Source: Streptomyces monomycini
Lineage (GTDB): Bacteria > Actinomycetota > Actinomycetes > Streptomycetales > Streptomycetaceae
Direction: 5' to 3'
NCBI RefSeq assembly: GCF_022271435.1
Contig: NZ_JAFIQY010000011.1
Location: 62,001-126,000 of the forward strand
DNA length: 64,000 nucleotides
Below are positions 42,867 to 51,975 of the stretch, piece after piece. Position numbers and translations under genes: made by a program. Position 1 is the first letter of the stretch; every line of letters begins with the position of its first letter. The notes below the pieces were generated by a model. It saw nothing but the letters and a program-made list of their open reading frames with translations. It was not told the origin of the DNA and ran no database searches.

Positions 42867-44543
42867 ATGAGCCCCATCCTGGCCGGCGTGCTCCAGCTCA
42901 CCGCGCTCGTCGCGGCGCTCGCCCTGGCGTACCGTCCCCTCGGCGACCACATGGCCGCCATGTACAGCTCGCGCAAGCACCTGCGCGTCGAAAAGGTGAT
43001 CTACCGCTGCATCGGTGCCGACCCGGACGCGCAGATGCGCTGGCCCGCGTACCTGCGCGGGGTTCTGGCCTTCTCGCTCGCCGGTGTGCTCTTCCTCTAT
43101 CTGCTGCAGCGCCTCCAGGGCGGTCTGCCGCTGTCGCTCGGCTTCGCGTCGATCAGCCCGGACCAGGCGTTCAACACGGCGGCGTCGTTCGTCGCGAACA
43201 CCAACTGGCAGTCGTACAGCGGTGAACAGGCCATGGGCCACGTCGTGCAGACGGCCGGCCTGGCGGTGCAGAACTTCGTCTCGGCCGCGACCGGCATGGC
43301 CGTCGCGATCGCCCTCGTCCGCGGCTTCGCCCGCACCCGTACCGGCGACCTGGGCAACTTCTGGGCCGACCTGGTGCGCGGCACCGTGCGCATCCTGATA
43401 CCGATCGCCGTCGTCGGCGCGCTCGTCCTCGTCGCGTGCGGCGCGATCCAGAACTTCTCCGGCATCCACGGGGTCGGGCAGTTCCTGGGCGGCACCCAGC
43501 AGACCAACGGCGGGGCGGTCGCCTCCCAGGAGGTCATCAAGGAGCTGGGCACCAACGGCGGCGGCTACTTCAACGCCAACTCGGCCCACCCCTTCGAGAA
43601 CCCGAACGGCTTCACCAACCTCTTCGAGGTCTTCCTCATCCTGGTCATCCCGCTCGCGCTGACCCGTACCTTCGGCCGGCTCGTCGGCAACGTACGGCAG
43701 GGCTACGCGATCCTGGCCACGATGGGCGTCATCTGGCTCGGCTTCACCGCCCTGATGATGTGGACCGAGTTCGCGCACGGCGGCCCGGCGCTCCAGGCGG
43801 CCGGCGCGGCGATGGAGGGCAAGGAGAACCGCTTCGGCATCGGCGGCTCGTCGATCTTCTCGGTCGCCACCACCCTCACCTCGACCGGCGCCGTGGACGG
43901 CTTCCACGACTCCTTCACGGCCTTCGGCGGCGGCATCCAGCTGCTGGGCATGATGCTCGGCGAGATCGCGCCCGGCGGCGTCGGCTCCGGCCTGTACGGC
44001 ATGCTCGTGATGGCCGTGATCGCGGTGTTCCTCGCGGGGCTGATGGTGGGCCGCACCCCCGAGTACCTGGGCAAGAAGCTCGGCACCCGCCAGATCAAGC
44101 TCGCGGCCTGCTACATCCTCGTCACCCCGACCCTGGTGCTCGGCTTCACCGCCGCCTCGATGGTGCTGCCGGACGCGCTGGGCTCGATGCTCAACACCAA
44201 GGCGCTGGGCGCCGGTCCGCACGGCTTCTCCGAGGTGCTGTACGCGTTCACCTCCGGCGCCAACAACAACGGCTCGGCCTTCGGCGGCCTGAACGCCAAC
44301 ACCCCCTGGTACAACACCACGATCGGACTGGCGATGCTGCTGGGCCGCTTCCTGCCGATGGTGTTCGTCCTCGCCCTGGCCGGCTCGCTCGCCGAGCAGC
44401 AGCCGGTCCCCGAGACGGCGGGCACGCTCCGTACCGAGAAGCCGCTCTTCGCGGGGCTGCTGGTCGGCACGATCCTCATCATCACCGGCCTGACGTACTT
44501 CCCGGCGCTGGCCCTCGGCCCGATCGCGGAGGGGTTGTCATGA
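42867..44543 (+). CDS. kdpA: Potassium-transporting ATPase subunit A (KdpA)
   Basis: This is a 558-residue channel-like K+ binding subunit with about ten transmembrane helices. The selectivity-filter repeats are visible as NTNWQSYSG, TNGGGYFNANSAHPFENP, GGIQLLGMML and TSGANNNGSAF/NANTPWYN. It carries K+ through the complex driven by KdpB. It overlaps kdpB by 4 bp (ATGA). Ribosome site for ATG 42867 is GGAGAGG in the kdpF end. Confidence 0.95.
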   Translation: MSPILAGVLQLTALVAALALAYRPLGDHMAAMYSSRKHLRVEKVIYRCIGADPDAQMRWPAYLRGVLAFSLAGVLFLYLLQRLQGGLPLSLGFASISPDQAFNTAASFVANTNWQSYSGEQAMGHVVQTAGLAVQNFVSAATGMAVAIALVRGFARTRTGDLGNFWADLVRGTVRILIPIAVVGALVLVACGAIQNFSGIHGVGQFLGGTQQTNGGAVASQEVIKELGTNGGGYFNANSAHPFENPNGFTNLFEVFLILVIPLALTRTFGRLVGNVRQGYAILATMGVIWLGFTALMMWTEFAHGGPALQAAGAAMEGKENRFGIGGSSIFSVATTLTSTGAVDGFHDSFTAFGGGIQLLGMMLGEIAPGGVGSGLYGMLVMAVIAVFLAGLMVGRTPEYLGKKLGTRQIKLAACYILVTPTLVLGFTAASMVLPDALGSMLNTKALGAGPHGFSEVLYAFTSGANNNGSAFGGLNANTPWYNTTIGLAMLLGRFLPMVFVLALAGSLAEQQPVPETAGTLRTEKPLFAGLLVGTILIITGLTYFPALALGPIAEGLS

Positions 44544-46705
44544 CCACCGACGTAAATGACGTGAACGACGTGCAGCAAGAGGAGCGCCGCTCCGTGTCCA
44601 CCACGACCCCGACCCGCGCGCCCCACCAGGACGTACCCGGCGGGCACCCGCCGGACGGCGGCCGCGTCGGCGGCGGCCTCTTCGACCCGAAGCAGTTGGT
44701 CAAGTCGCTGCCGGACGCGCTGCGCAAGCTGGACCCCCGGGTGATGATCAAGTCCCCGGTGATGTTCGTGGTCGAGGTCGGATCGGTCCTGACCACCTGC
44801 TTCGCCGTGGCGTCTCCTTCGGACTGGTTCGGCTGGGCCATCGCCGTCTGGCTCTGGCTCACCGTGATCTTCGCCAACCTGGCGGAGGCGGTCGCCGAGG
44901 GCCGCGGCAAGGCCCAGGCGGACACGCTGCGCAAGGCCAAGACCGACACCGTGGCCCGGCGGCTCAACGGCTCGGCCGAGGAGCGGGTGCCCGGCACGGA
45001 GCTGCGCATCGGCGACCTCGTCGTCTGCGAGGCCGGCGACATCATCCCGGGCGACGGGGACGTGGTCGAAGGCGTCGCGTCGGTCGACGAGTCCGCCATC
45101 ACGGGCGAGTCGGCCCCGGTCATCCGCGAGTCCGGCGGCGACCGGTCCGCGGTGACCGGCGGTACGAAGGTGCTCTCCGACCGCATCGTCATCAAGATCA
45201 CGACGAAGCCCGGCGAGACCTTCATCGACCGGATGATCAACCTGGTCGAGGGCGCCGCCCGGCAGAAGACGCCGAACGAGATCGCGCTGAACATCCTGCT
45301 CGCCTCGCTGACCATCGTCTTCCTGCTGGCCGTGGTCACCCTCCAGCCGTTCGCGATCTACGCGGGCGCCGAGCAGCCCATGATCGTCCTGCTGGCGCTG
45401 CTGGTCTGCCTGATCCCGACGACGATCGGCGCGCTGCTGTCGGCCATCGGCATCGCGGGCATGGACCGGCTGGTCCAGCGCAACGTACTGGCGATGTCCG
45501 GGCGCGCCGTCGAGGCCGCCGGCGACGTCTCCACGCTGCTGCTCGACAAGACCGGCACCATCACCCTCGGCAACCGCCAGGCCGCCGAGTTCGTCCCCGT
45601 CAAGGGCGTGACCGAGGCCGAGGTGGCGGACGCCGCCCAGTTGTCCTCGCTCGCCGACGAGACCCCCGAAGGCCGTTCCATCGTCGTCCTGGCCAAGGAG
45701 AAGTACGGCCTGCGCGAACGCCACCAGGGCGAACTGGCCGACGCCGAGTGGGTGCCCTTCACCGCCCAGACCCGTATGTCGGGCGTGGACGTGACCGAGC
45801 ACGGCGCCGTACGCAAGGTCCGCAAGGGCGCGACCGGTTCGGTCATCGCCTGGGTACGGGAGCAGGGCGGCACCGTCCCCGACGACGCCGACCGGCTGGC
45901 CAACGACATCTCCGAGGCCGGCGGCACGCCGTTGCTGGTCGCCCTGGAGGACGAGCGGGGCGCCCGGGTGCTCGGCGTCATCCACCTCAAGGACGTCGTC
46001 AAGGACGGCATGCGCGAACGCTTCGTCGAGCTGCGCAAGATGGGCATCAAGACCGTCATGATCACGGGCGACAACCCGCTGACGGCCAAGGCCATCGCCG
46101 ACGAGGCGGGCGTGGACGACTTCCTCGCGGAGGCCACTCCCGAGGACAAGATGGCCCTGATCAAGCGCGAGCAGGCGGGCGGCAAACTCGTCGCCATGAC
46201 CGGCGACGGCACCAACGACGCGCCGGCCCTGGCCCAGGCGGACGTCGGCGTGGCCATGAACACCGGCACCTCCGCCGCCAAGGAGGCCGGGAACATGGTG
46301 GACCTGGACTCCAACCCGACCAAGCTCATCGAGATCGTCGAGATCGGCAAGCAGCTGCTGATCACCCGGGGCGCGCTGACCACCTTCTCGATCGCCAACG
46401 ACGTCGCGAAGTACTTCGCGATCATCCCGGCGATGTTCGCGGTGGCCTACCCGGGCCTGGACACCCTCAACATCATGCGGCTGCACAGCTCACAGACCGC
46501 GATCCTGTCCGCGATCATCTTCAACGCACTGATCATCGTCGCGCTCGTACCGCTGGCCCTCAAGGGCGTGCGCTACCGCCCGGTGAGCGCCGACCGGATG
46601 CTCCGCCGCAACCTCGGCATCTACGGACTCGGCGGCCTGATCGCCCCCTTCATCGGCATCAAACTCATCGACCTGCTCATCTCTGCGATCCCCGGGATCG
46701 GGTGA
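44540..46705 (+). CDS. kdpB: Potassium-transporting P-type ATPase subunit B (KdpB)
   Basis: This is a 721-residue type IA P-ATPase. Key motifs: SAITGES (actuator loop TGES), LLDKTGTITLG (phosphorylated Asp), EGRSIVVLAKEKYG, and MTGDGTNDAPALAQADVGVAM (hinge). The N-terminal 50 residues are hydrophilic and variable. It hydrolyses ATP to power high-affinity K+ import through KdpA. Start overlaps kdpA. Confidence 0.95.
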   Translation: MTTDVNDVNDVQQEERRSVSTTTPTRAPHQDVPGGHPPDGGRVGGGLFDPKQLVKSLPDALRKLDPRVMIKSPVMFVVEVGSVLTTCFAVASPSDWFGWAIAVWLWLTVIFANLAEAVAEGRGKAQADTLRKAKTDTVARRLNGSAEERVPGTELRIGDLVVCEAGDIIPGDGDVVEGVASVDESAITGESAPVIRESGGDRSAVTGGTKVLSDRIVIKITTKPGETFIDRMINLVEGAARQKTPNEIALNILLASLTIVFLLAVVTLQPFAIYAGAEQPMIVLLALLVCLIPTTIGALLSAIGIAGMDRLVQRNVLAMSGRAVEAAGDVSTLLLDKTGTITLGNRQAAEFVPVKGVTEAEVADAAQLSSLADETPEGRSIVVLAKEKYGLRERHQGELADAEWVPFTAQTRMSGVDVTEHGAVRKVRKGATGSVIAWVREQGGTVPDDADRLANDISEAGGTPLLVALEDERGARVLGVIHLKDVVKDGMRERFVELRKMGIKTVMITGDNPLTAKAIADEAGVDDFLAEATPEDKMALIKREQAGGKLVAMTGDGTNDAPALAQADVGVAMNTGTSAAKEAGNMVDLDSNPTKLIEIVEIGKQLLITRGALTTFSIANDVAKYFAIIPAMFAVAYPGLDTLNIMRLHSSQTAILSAIIFNALIIVALVPLALKGVRYRPVSADRMLRRNLGIYGLGGLIAPFIGIKLIDLLISAIPGIG

Positions 46706-46712
46706 CATCCTC

Positions 46713-47372
46713 ATGAACAACTCGGTACGCAACACCGCCCGCCTCCTCGGCGCCGGCCTGCGCGCCCTGCTCGTCCTGACCGTGGTCTGCGGCGTGCTCT
46801 ACCCCCTGGTGGTCACCGGCGTCGCCCAGGCCGCCTTCCACGACAAGGCCAACGGCTCCGAGGTACGGCAGGACGGCAAGGTCGTCGGCTCCGAACTCCT
46901 CGGCCAGCGCTACGACAAGGGCACCGACGCCAAGGGCAACCCGATCCCCGACCTGCGCTACTTCCAGCCCCGCCCGTCCGCCGGCCTGGGCAGCAACAAG
47001 ACCAACGGCGTCAACCCCCAGTACGACCTCCAGGTCTCCGGCGCCACCAACCAGGGCGCCACCAACACCGACCTGATCGCCGCCGTCAAGGAACGCAAGA
47101 AGTGGGTCGCCGAGACGTACGGCGTCCCCGAATCGAAGGTCCCGGCCGACGCCGTCACCTCCTCCGGCTCCGGCCTCGACCCGGACATCTCCCCGGCGTA
47201 CGCGGAACTCCAGATCACCCGGGTGGCGAAGGAGAACCACCTGGACCGCGCGAAGGTCGAACGCCTGGTGAAGGACACGACGGAGGGGCGGGTGCTGGGA
47301 TTCATGGGGGAGCCTCGGGTGAATGTGCTGCGGTTGAACGTGGGGGTGAAGGAACTGCTCGGCGCGTCCTGA
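46713..47372 (+). CDS. kdpC: Potassium-transporting ATPase subunit C (KdpC)
   Basis: This is a 219-residue protein with one N-terminal transmembrane helix (about 14-38, LRALLVLTVVCGVLYPLVVT) and an extracellular domain with KVVGSELLGQ, YFQPRPSA and TSSGSGLDPDISPAYAELQ, which is characteristic of KdpC. It stabilises the complex. The gene ends at a T-tailed terminator, closing kdpFABC. Confidence 0.95.
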   Translation: MNNSVRNTARLLGAGLRALLVLTVVCGVLYPLVVTGVAQAAFHDKANGSEVRQDGKVVGSELLGQRYDKGTDAKGNPIPDLRYFQPRPSAGLGSNKTNGVNPQYDLQVSGATNQGATNTDLIAAVKERKKWVAETYGVPESKVPADAVTSSGSGLDPDISPAYAELQITRVAKENHLDRAKVERLVKDTTEGRVLGFMGEPRVNVLRLNVGVKELLGAS

Positions 47373-47396
47373 TCTCGCCGCTGCCCCGATCTGTCC

Positions 47397-47443
47397 GGCC
47401 GGCCCCTGAATCCTTCATTCAGGGGCCGGCCCCCGCTTTTTTC
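47397..47443 (+). terminator. Intrinsic terminator of the kdpFABC operon
   Basis: GGCCGGCCCCTGAAT (47397-47411) and ATTCAGGGGCCGGCC (47417-47431) form a perfect 15-bp stem followed by CGCTTTTTTCC. It is the strongest terminator in the window. Confidence 0.9.
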
Positions 47444-47488
47444 CTGTACGGCTGTACGGGGTCGGGAACCGATGGTGAAGGAGCCTGG

Positions 47489-49249
47489 ATGCGCGTACCG
47501 GAAGACCTGAGCCCGCCTGAGCGCCTGCTGTGGGCAGCCTTCAACGAGGGTGGCCGACTCGATCTGGCGGAAGGCCGTGACGCGCACACCGATGTACGGC
47601 GGGCGGCCGAGTGGGGGCCTGAGCGCCGCGTCCGGGCTGCGGCACTCACCGCACTGCTTCGCGGCGTGCCCGAGGCGTCCGGAGGGGTAACCGCCCTGTG
47701 CCTGAACGGGGCAAGGATCACGGGAACCCTCTGCTTACGGCACCTCAGGACCGAATGCTCGCTGCTCCTTGAGAACTGCTCCTTCGACGAGCCCGTGGAC
47801 ATGGCCCACGCCGAGGTGTTCTCCCTGTCGTTGCGAGGCTCACGGATACCCGGGGTGGACGCTTACGGTGTGCTCATCCGCGGCGACCTGGTACTCAGCC
47901 ACGTCACCGCGGGCGGACTCGGCCTCTTCGGGGCACGTGTGGAGGGCCGGCTGTGGCTGGTCGGGGCCCGGCTCACCCGCGCTGACGGGTACGCCCTCGA
48001 CGCGCCGGACATGGTGGTGTCGGGGGGCCTGTACTGCGGCGGCGGTTTCACGGCGCACGGTGGTGTGAACGTGTACGGCGCCTCGGTAGGGGCGGGTTTC
48101 GACCTGGACGGTGCCAGGCTCGTCAACTCACGCGGATTCGCCCTCCGAGCCCCCAACCTCGTCGTCGCGTCGGACCTGACGTGCCGCAACGCGGTGTTCA
48201 TGGGTGGCGTCAACGTGTTCGGGGCGGAAGTCGGCGGACAGTTCTGGTTGAATGCGACCCGATTGACGAACACCGACGGGTGGGCGCTCAATGCTCCCAA
48301 CGTGAAGGTCGGAGGCGGGCTCTACAGTCGTGGCGGCATGGTGGCCGAGGGTGGCGTGAACCTGTACGGCGCGAGGATCGGAGCCGGCGTCGAGTTGCAA
48401 GGCGGCAGGCTCGTCAACCGTCGAAGTGCCGCGCTCAGAGCGCCGCACATGACGGTGGCAGGAGATCTCACATGCGGCGACGGGTTCAGCGCGGTCGGTG
48501 GTGTCGAGCTGTCGGGCTGCCGCGTCGAGGGCCGGCTCTCCTTCCGGGGAGCCGACCTGAGTGACGCCGAGCCCGGGGCGCTCACCTGCACGGATGCTCA
48601 GGTGCGCGCGTTCTTCCTCGACCGGCTCCGGTCCGCCCCCGGCGTTGTCTCACTGTCGGGGACCACCGTCGAGGTGATCCATGACGATGGCGGCTTCCAG
48701 CCGGAACACCTCGACCTGGACCGAGCCCGATACGTCGTGCTCACCCCGTACCGGCCTGCCCGGGAACGCATCACGTGGATCCGGCGCGGCCGGACTGGTT
48801 ACCAGCCATGGTGTTACGAGCAACTGGCCGCCTATTACCGGCGCATCGGACACGACGAGGACGCCCGCACCGTACTGCTGGCGAAACAGCGGCACCGGCG
48901 GGAGACGCTGCGTCTGCCGGCGAAACTGTGGGGGCATCTGCAGGACGTAACGGTCGGTTACGGGTACCGTCCGCTGCGCGCGCTCGGCTGGCTCGGGAGC
49001 GGAATCGCGGCAACGGCCGTCTTCTTCGCGATCCATCCACCGAAGCGCGCCACCGAAGAGGGCGCTCCGCACTTCTCCGCACCGGCCTACGCGGCGGATG
49101 TGTTCCTGCCGGTGCTCGACCTGGGGCAGCAACGTGCGTTCACCCCTCAGGGGGTGGGGCAGTGGGTGGCCTGGGCGGCTGTGCTGGCGGGGTGGGTCCT
49201 GGCCACGACGGTGATCGCGGGCGTCACCAGGAACGTGGTCCGCGCATGA
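47489..49249 (+). CDS. Repeat-built beta-solenoid-like membrane protein
   Basis: This is a 586-residue protein. Five consecutive repeats of about 49 residues occupy roughly 144 to 370, each carrying a GAR/GA+VGAG turn, a L(V/T)N segment, an ALxAPN segment and an SGGLYCGGG-like turn. These suggest a right-handed beta-helix like pentapeptide-type repeats. Two C-terminal membrane segments (LGWLGSGIAATAVFFAIHP, GQWVAWAAVLAGWVLATTVI) anchor it. Homologues are annotated loosely as membrane-associated oxidoreductase, but no cofactor motif is visible. It is the first of four genes that separate kdpC from kdpD. The start follows AAGGAG. Confidence 0.72.
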   Translation: MRVPEDLSPPERLLWAAFNEGGRLDLAEGRDAHTDVRRAAEWGPERRVRAAALTALLRGVPEASGGVTALCLNGARITGTLCLRHLRTECSLLLENCSFDEPVDMAHAEVFSLSLRGSRIPGVDAYGVLIRGDLVLSHVTAGGLGLFGARVEGRLWLVGARLTRADGYALDAPDMVVSGGLYCGGGFTAHGGVNVYGASVGAGFDLDGARLVNSRGFALRAPNLVVASDLTCRNAVFMGGVNVFGAEVGGQFWLNATRLTNTDGWALNAPNVKVGGGLYSRGGMVAEGGVNLYGARIGAGVELQGGRLVNRRSAALRAPHMTVAGDLTCGDGFSAVGGVELSGCRVEGRLSFRGADLSDAEPGALTCTDAQVRAFFLDRLRSAPGVVSLSGTTVEVIHDDGGFQPEHLDLDRARYVVLTPYRPARERITWIRRGRTGYQPWCYEQLAAYYRRIGHDEDARTVLLAKQRHRRETLRLPAKLWGHLQDVTVGYGYRPLRALGWLGSGIAATAVFFAIHPPKRATEEGAPHFSAPAYAADVFLPVLDLGQQRAFTPQGVGQWVAWAAVLAGWVLATTVIAGVTRNVVRA

Positions 49250-49353
49250 AGAGCGCGACTCCAGTCGGCTGTCGGCAAGAACCCGGATCAGCACTCGGGC
49301 CGCAGGCCGGCCGGGAGCCGCCGCCAGGCGCCCCACCCCACCCCCGGCACCGC

Positions 49354-49893
49354 CTACCAGACATCCCCACTCCGCCAGTCGCAAGCCAGTTGCCCCGTGA
49401 GATCCAGCGGGACCTCGGTCCGGAGGACGTGGATGGCGCCGTCCTCCTCCTTCGTGGGGCGCAGGCCGGTGGGGGAGAGGACGGCGGACGGGCCCTGCCA
49501 GAGGTGCCAGCCGCGGGCCGCGTAGAAGTCGGCGGCGCCTTCGGAGGCGCTGAGGGCGCCCAGGTCGTAGGCGGTGCGTACGACCCGTTCCAGGGCCGTC
49601 ATCATGGCGGCGCCGTGGCCCCGGCCGCGCCGGTCCGCGCGGACGCCTACGCCCTCGACGTAGCCGCAGCGCAGGGGGCGGCCGGCGTGCAGCATCTGGC
49701 GTTGTACGACGGAGGCGTGGCCGATCAGCTCGTCGCCCTCCCACACCAGGGCGTGCACGCCGCCCAGTGCGTGGTCCCAGTCCTCCTCGGTCATGTCGCC
49801 CTCGAAGACGTCGTGGAGGAGTGCCTTGGCCGCGGCGCGGGTACGGGCGTCGAGTTCCGCTGTGTGGGCCAGGTGGGTGCGTGCGTCGGTCAT
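49354..49893 (-). CDS. Aminoglycoside 2'-N-acetyltransferase (AAC(2')-I family)
   Basis: This is a 179-residue GNAT enzyme very close in pattern to mycobacterial AAC(2')-Ic: GDMTEEDWDHALGGVHALVW, LRCGYVEGVGVRADRRGRG (acetyl-CoA loop), YDLGALSASEGAADFYAARG and the C-terminal CDWRSGDVW. The family acetylates the 2'-amine of aminoglycosides, or a cell-wall related sugar in its native role. Actual resistance cannot be judged from sequence. ATG 49893 (or 49902) fits family length; the extension to 50013 is rejected. Confidence 0.8.
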   Translation of the reverse strand: MTDARTHLAHTAELDARTRAAAKALLHDVFEGDMTEEDWDHALGGVHALVWEGDELIGHASVVQRQMLHAGRPLRCGYVEGVGVRADRRGRGHGAAMMTALERVVRTAYDLGALSASEGAADFYAARGWHLWQGPSAVLSPTGLRPTKEEDGAIHVLRTEVPLDLTGQLACDWRSGDVW

Positions 49894-50190
49894 GGCTGCC
49901 ATGATCGTGGAGCTGGCGGGGGAGAGCCAGCCAGGGGCGGAGGGGGCAGGTGGCGCGGTCCCGGGTGCGTTGTCATGTACTGCCCCATCGTGACGGGACG
50001 GCTCCGTGAGCACACCCGCAGCCCCGTCGCATCCGCCCGACCAGCCGTACGTCCGGCCCGGAGGCCCGCCACCGCACTCGGGCGCGGAACGGGAACCGCG
50101 ACCGAACCGCTCGTGGCGGTTGCCTCGCGGCCCGGGGGGGTGAGACGGCCGAGCGCCTCGCCCCCTTGCACCTGTGGCCTGTCCGGCGGA

Positions 50191-51126
50191 TCACGGGACC
50201 CGGAACGCCCGCCGGTAGGCCCCCGGGGTCGTGCCTGTCGCAGAACGGAAGCGGCGGCGCAGGTTGACCGCGGAGGAGAGACCGACGCGGGCTGCGATCG
50301 CCTCGACCGGCAATTCCGTCTCCTCCAGCAGGGTGCGTGCCGCGGCCACGCGACGGGAGAGCAACCATGCACCCGGGCTGGTGTCGAGCCGGTCGGCGAA
50401 GCGTCGTGCCAGGGTGCGGGACGAAACGCCGAGGTACGCGGCCAGGTCATCCACCGACAGCGGTGTGCCGAGGCGCTCGTCGGCCCATGTGAGCAGGCCG
50501 TCGAGCGCGTGCCCGGGCGGTGGAGGCGGCGTGTACGGTACTTGGCCGGCCTCGCGGTGTGGCGGCAGCACCATGTGCCGCTTGAGCGCAGCGGCGTACG
50601 CGGCCCCGTGGTCCTTCTGGACGAGATGCAGGCACAGGTCGAACCCGGCGCCCGCGCCGGCGCTGGTGGCGACGTCACCGTGATCCACGTAGAGGCTGTC
50701 CGGTTCCACGCGCACCCCGGGAAACTCACGCCGCAGTTGCTCGGCGCGCGCCCAGTGTGTGGTGGCCGAGCGGCCGTCCAGCAGTCCGACGCGGGCCAGC
50801 GCGAAAACCCCGGAGCAGATCGTGACCAGCCGGGCCCCGCGCGCGTGCGCCCGCAGCAGGGCCCGGCACACGAGGTCGGAGGGCGGCTTTTCCACCGGGA
50901 GCCAGCCCGGGATGATCACGGTGTCCGCGGTCTTGAGCGCCGAGAGGCCCTGCGACACGGTCATCGCATACCCGCCCGTGGTCGGCACGGGGCCGGGCGT
51001 CTCCGTGCACGTTTCGAACGTGTAGTGCTGCGGCACCCCGGGCCGCTTCGTGCCGAAGACCTCGATGGCGCAGCCGAGTTCGAAGACCGACTGCACCGGC
51101 TGTACCAGAGCCACCACGCGATGCAT
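50191..51126 (-). CDS. AraC-family regulator with DJ-1/PfpI sensor domain
   Basis: This is a 311-residue regulator: an N-terminal GATase1-like domain (about 1-180; LVTICSGVFALARVGLLDGR holds the nucleophile-elbow Cys) and a C-terminal AraC domain (about 215-311) with two helix-turn-helix units (LSVDDLAAYLGVSSRTLARR, LPVEAIAARVGLSSAVNLRR). It is divergent from a cupin gene, with 71 bp between the starts, so it may regulate it. The inducer is unknown. Confidence 0.86.
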   Translation of the reverse strand: MHRVVALVQPVQSVFELGCAIEVFGTKRPGVPQHYTFETCTETPGPVPTTGGYAMTVSQGLSALKTADTVIIPGWLPVEKPPSDLVCRALLRAHARGARLVTICSGVFALARVGLLDGRSATTHWARAEQLRREFPGVRVEPDSLYVDHGDVATSAGAGAGFDLCLHLVQKDHGAAYAAALKRHMVLPPHREAGQVPYTPPPPPGHALDGLLTWADERLGTPLSVDDLAAYLGVSSRTLARRFADRLDTSPGAWLLSRRVAAARTLLEETELPVEAIAARVGLSSAVNLRRRFRSATGTTPGAYRRAFRVP

Positions 51127-51197
51127 GGCAGGAAAGTACCCTAGGACGTCATGGCGGTCTCTGCCCGCCCCGGCCCGCGCACGGCATCGTTGCAGGC

Positions 51198-51533
51198 ATG
51201 CATCCTGAGATCCTTGCGCAGGAGGGTTACACCTCCACCTCTGTCGACGAAGCCCCGGTCCATGAGCTGTTCCCCGGGATCCGACTGCGTCCCCTGTGGC
51301 GGGGACCGGACGGCGCGCACGCCAACGTGCTGGAGATGGAGGCGGGCACCTCCTGGCCGCACCGCGATGTCCACGAGCCGGGCCCGGAGGAGGTGTACGT
51401 GGTCGCCGGCACCTTCAACGACGGAGCGCGCGACTACCCTGCCGGTGCGTTCCTGCACGCCCCGGCCGGGTCGTGGCATGTGCCCTCGACCGCCACCGGC
51501 TGCACGCTGTTCCTCTTCTACCCAGAGGGTTAG
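51198..51533 (+). CDS. Cupin-domain protein (ChrR-like)
   Basis: This is a 111-residue single cupin barrel. Metal-site residues are suggested by GTSWPHRDVHEPGPEEVYVV and the second motif PAGSWHVPSTATGC. Its partner regulator is divergent. Such small cupins may bind metals or organic acids. Substrate unknown. The 51534-51975 stretch downstream holds no supported gene and only the promoter region of kdpD. Confidence 0.75.
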   Translation: MHPEILAQEGYTSTSVDEAPVHELFPGIRLRPLWRGPDGAHANVLEMEAGTSWPHRDVHEPGPEEVYVVAGTFNDGARDYPAGAFLHAPAGSWHVPSTATGCTLFLFYPEG

Positions 51534-51975
51534 GCCCTGTGATGACCGGGTCTGCTGACTCGTTGTTCCCTTCATGGGGCAGAGGGCCCGACGAACACGG
51601 AGTGGGCTGAAGGCCGGCGTCTGCCACGGCACGTCACCGCCGCGGCCCGGTCTCGTGGTCCTGGCCTCCGGAGCCCGGGGGCCGGCGGCGATCGGGAGTT
51701 CGGGCGGTCCGGACGCCGCGAACACGGCCGTCAGCATGGTCAGGGTCCTGGTGGTCGCCGTCGGACTGCTCAGCCCGTGGGCGGGCAGGCGGCGGCACGG
51801 CACGGGCCGGGCGTCGGTACGGTCCCGGCCCGGCGTCCGCCCCCACCCCCGTATCAGAGTCGCGTCAAGACCTGCTCCCCACCCGTCACCTGCGGCTTTT
51901 GTGCGGGTGTGGGGTCGGTAGGGTCGGCTCAGGTTCAGCCCGGTGGGGGCGGCCTTCACGTAAGACAATGGGGCC

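Noticed and set aside
51534..51975. Possible extra gene between the cupin gene and kdpD
   Set aside because: Open frames here are short, lack ribosome sites or domains and disagree with the regional codon bias; I see only upstream control DNA.
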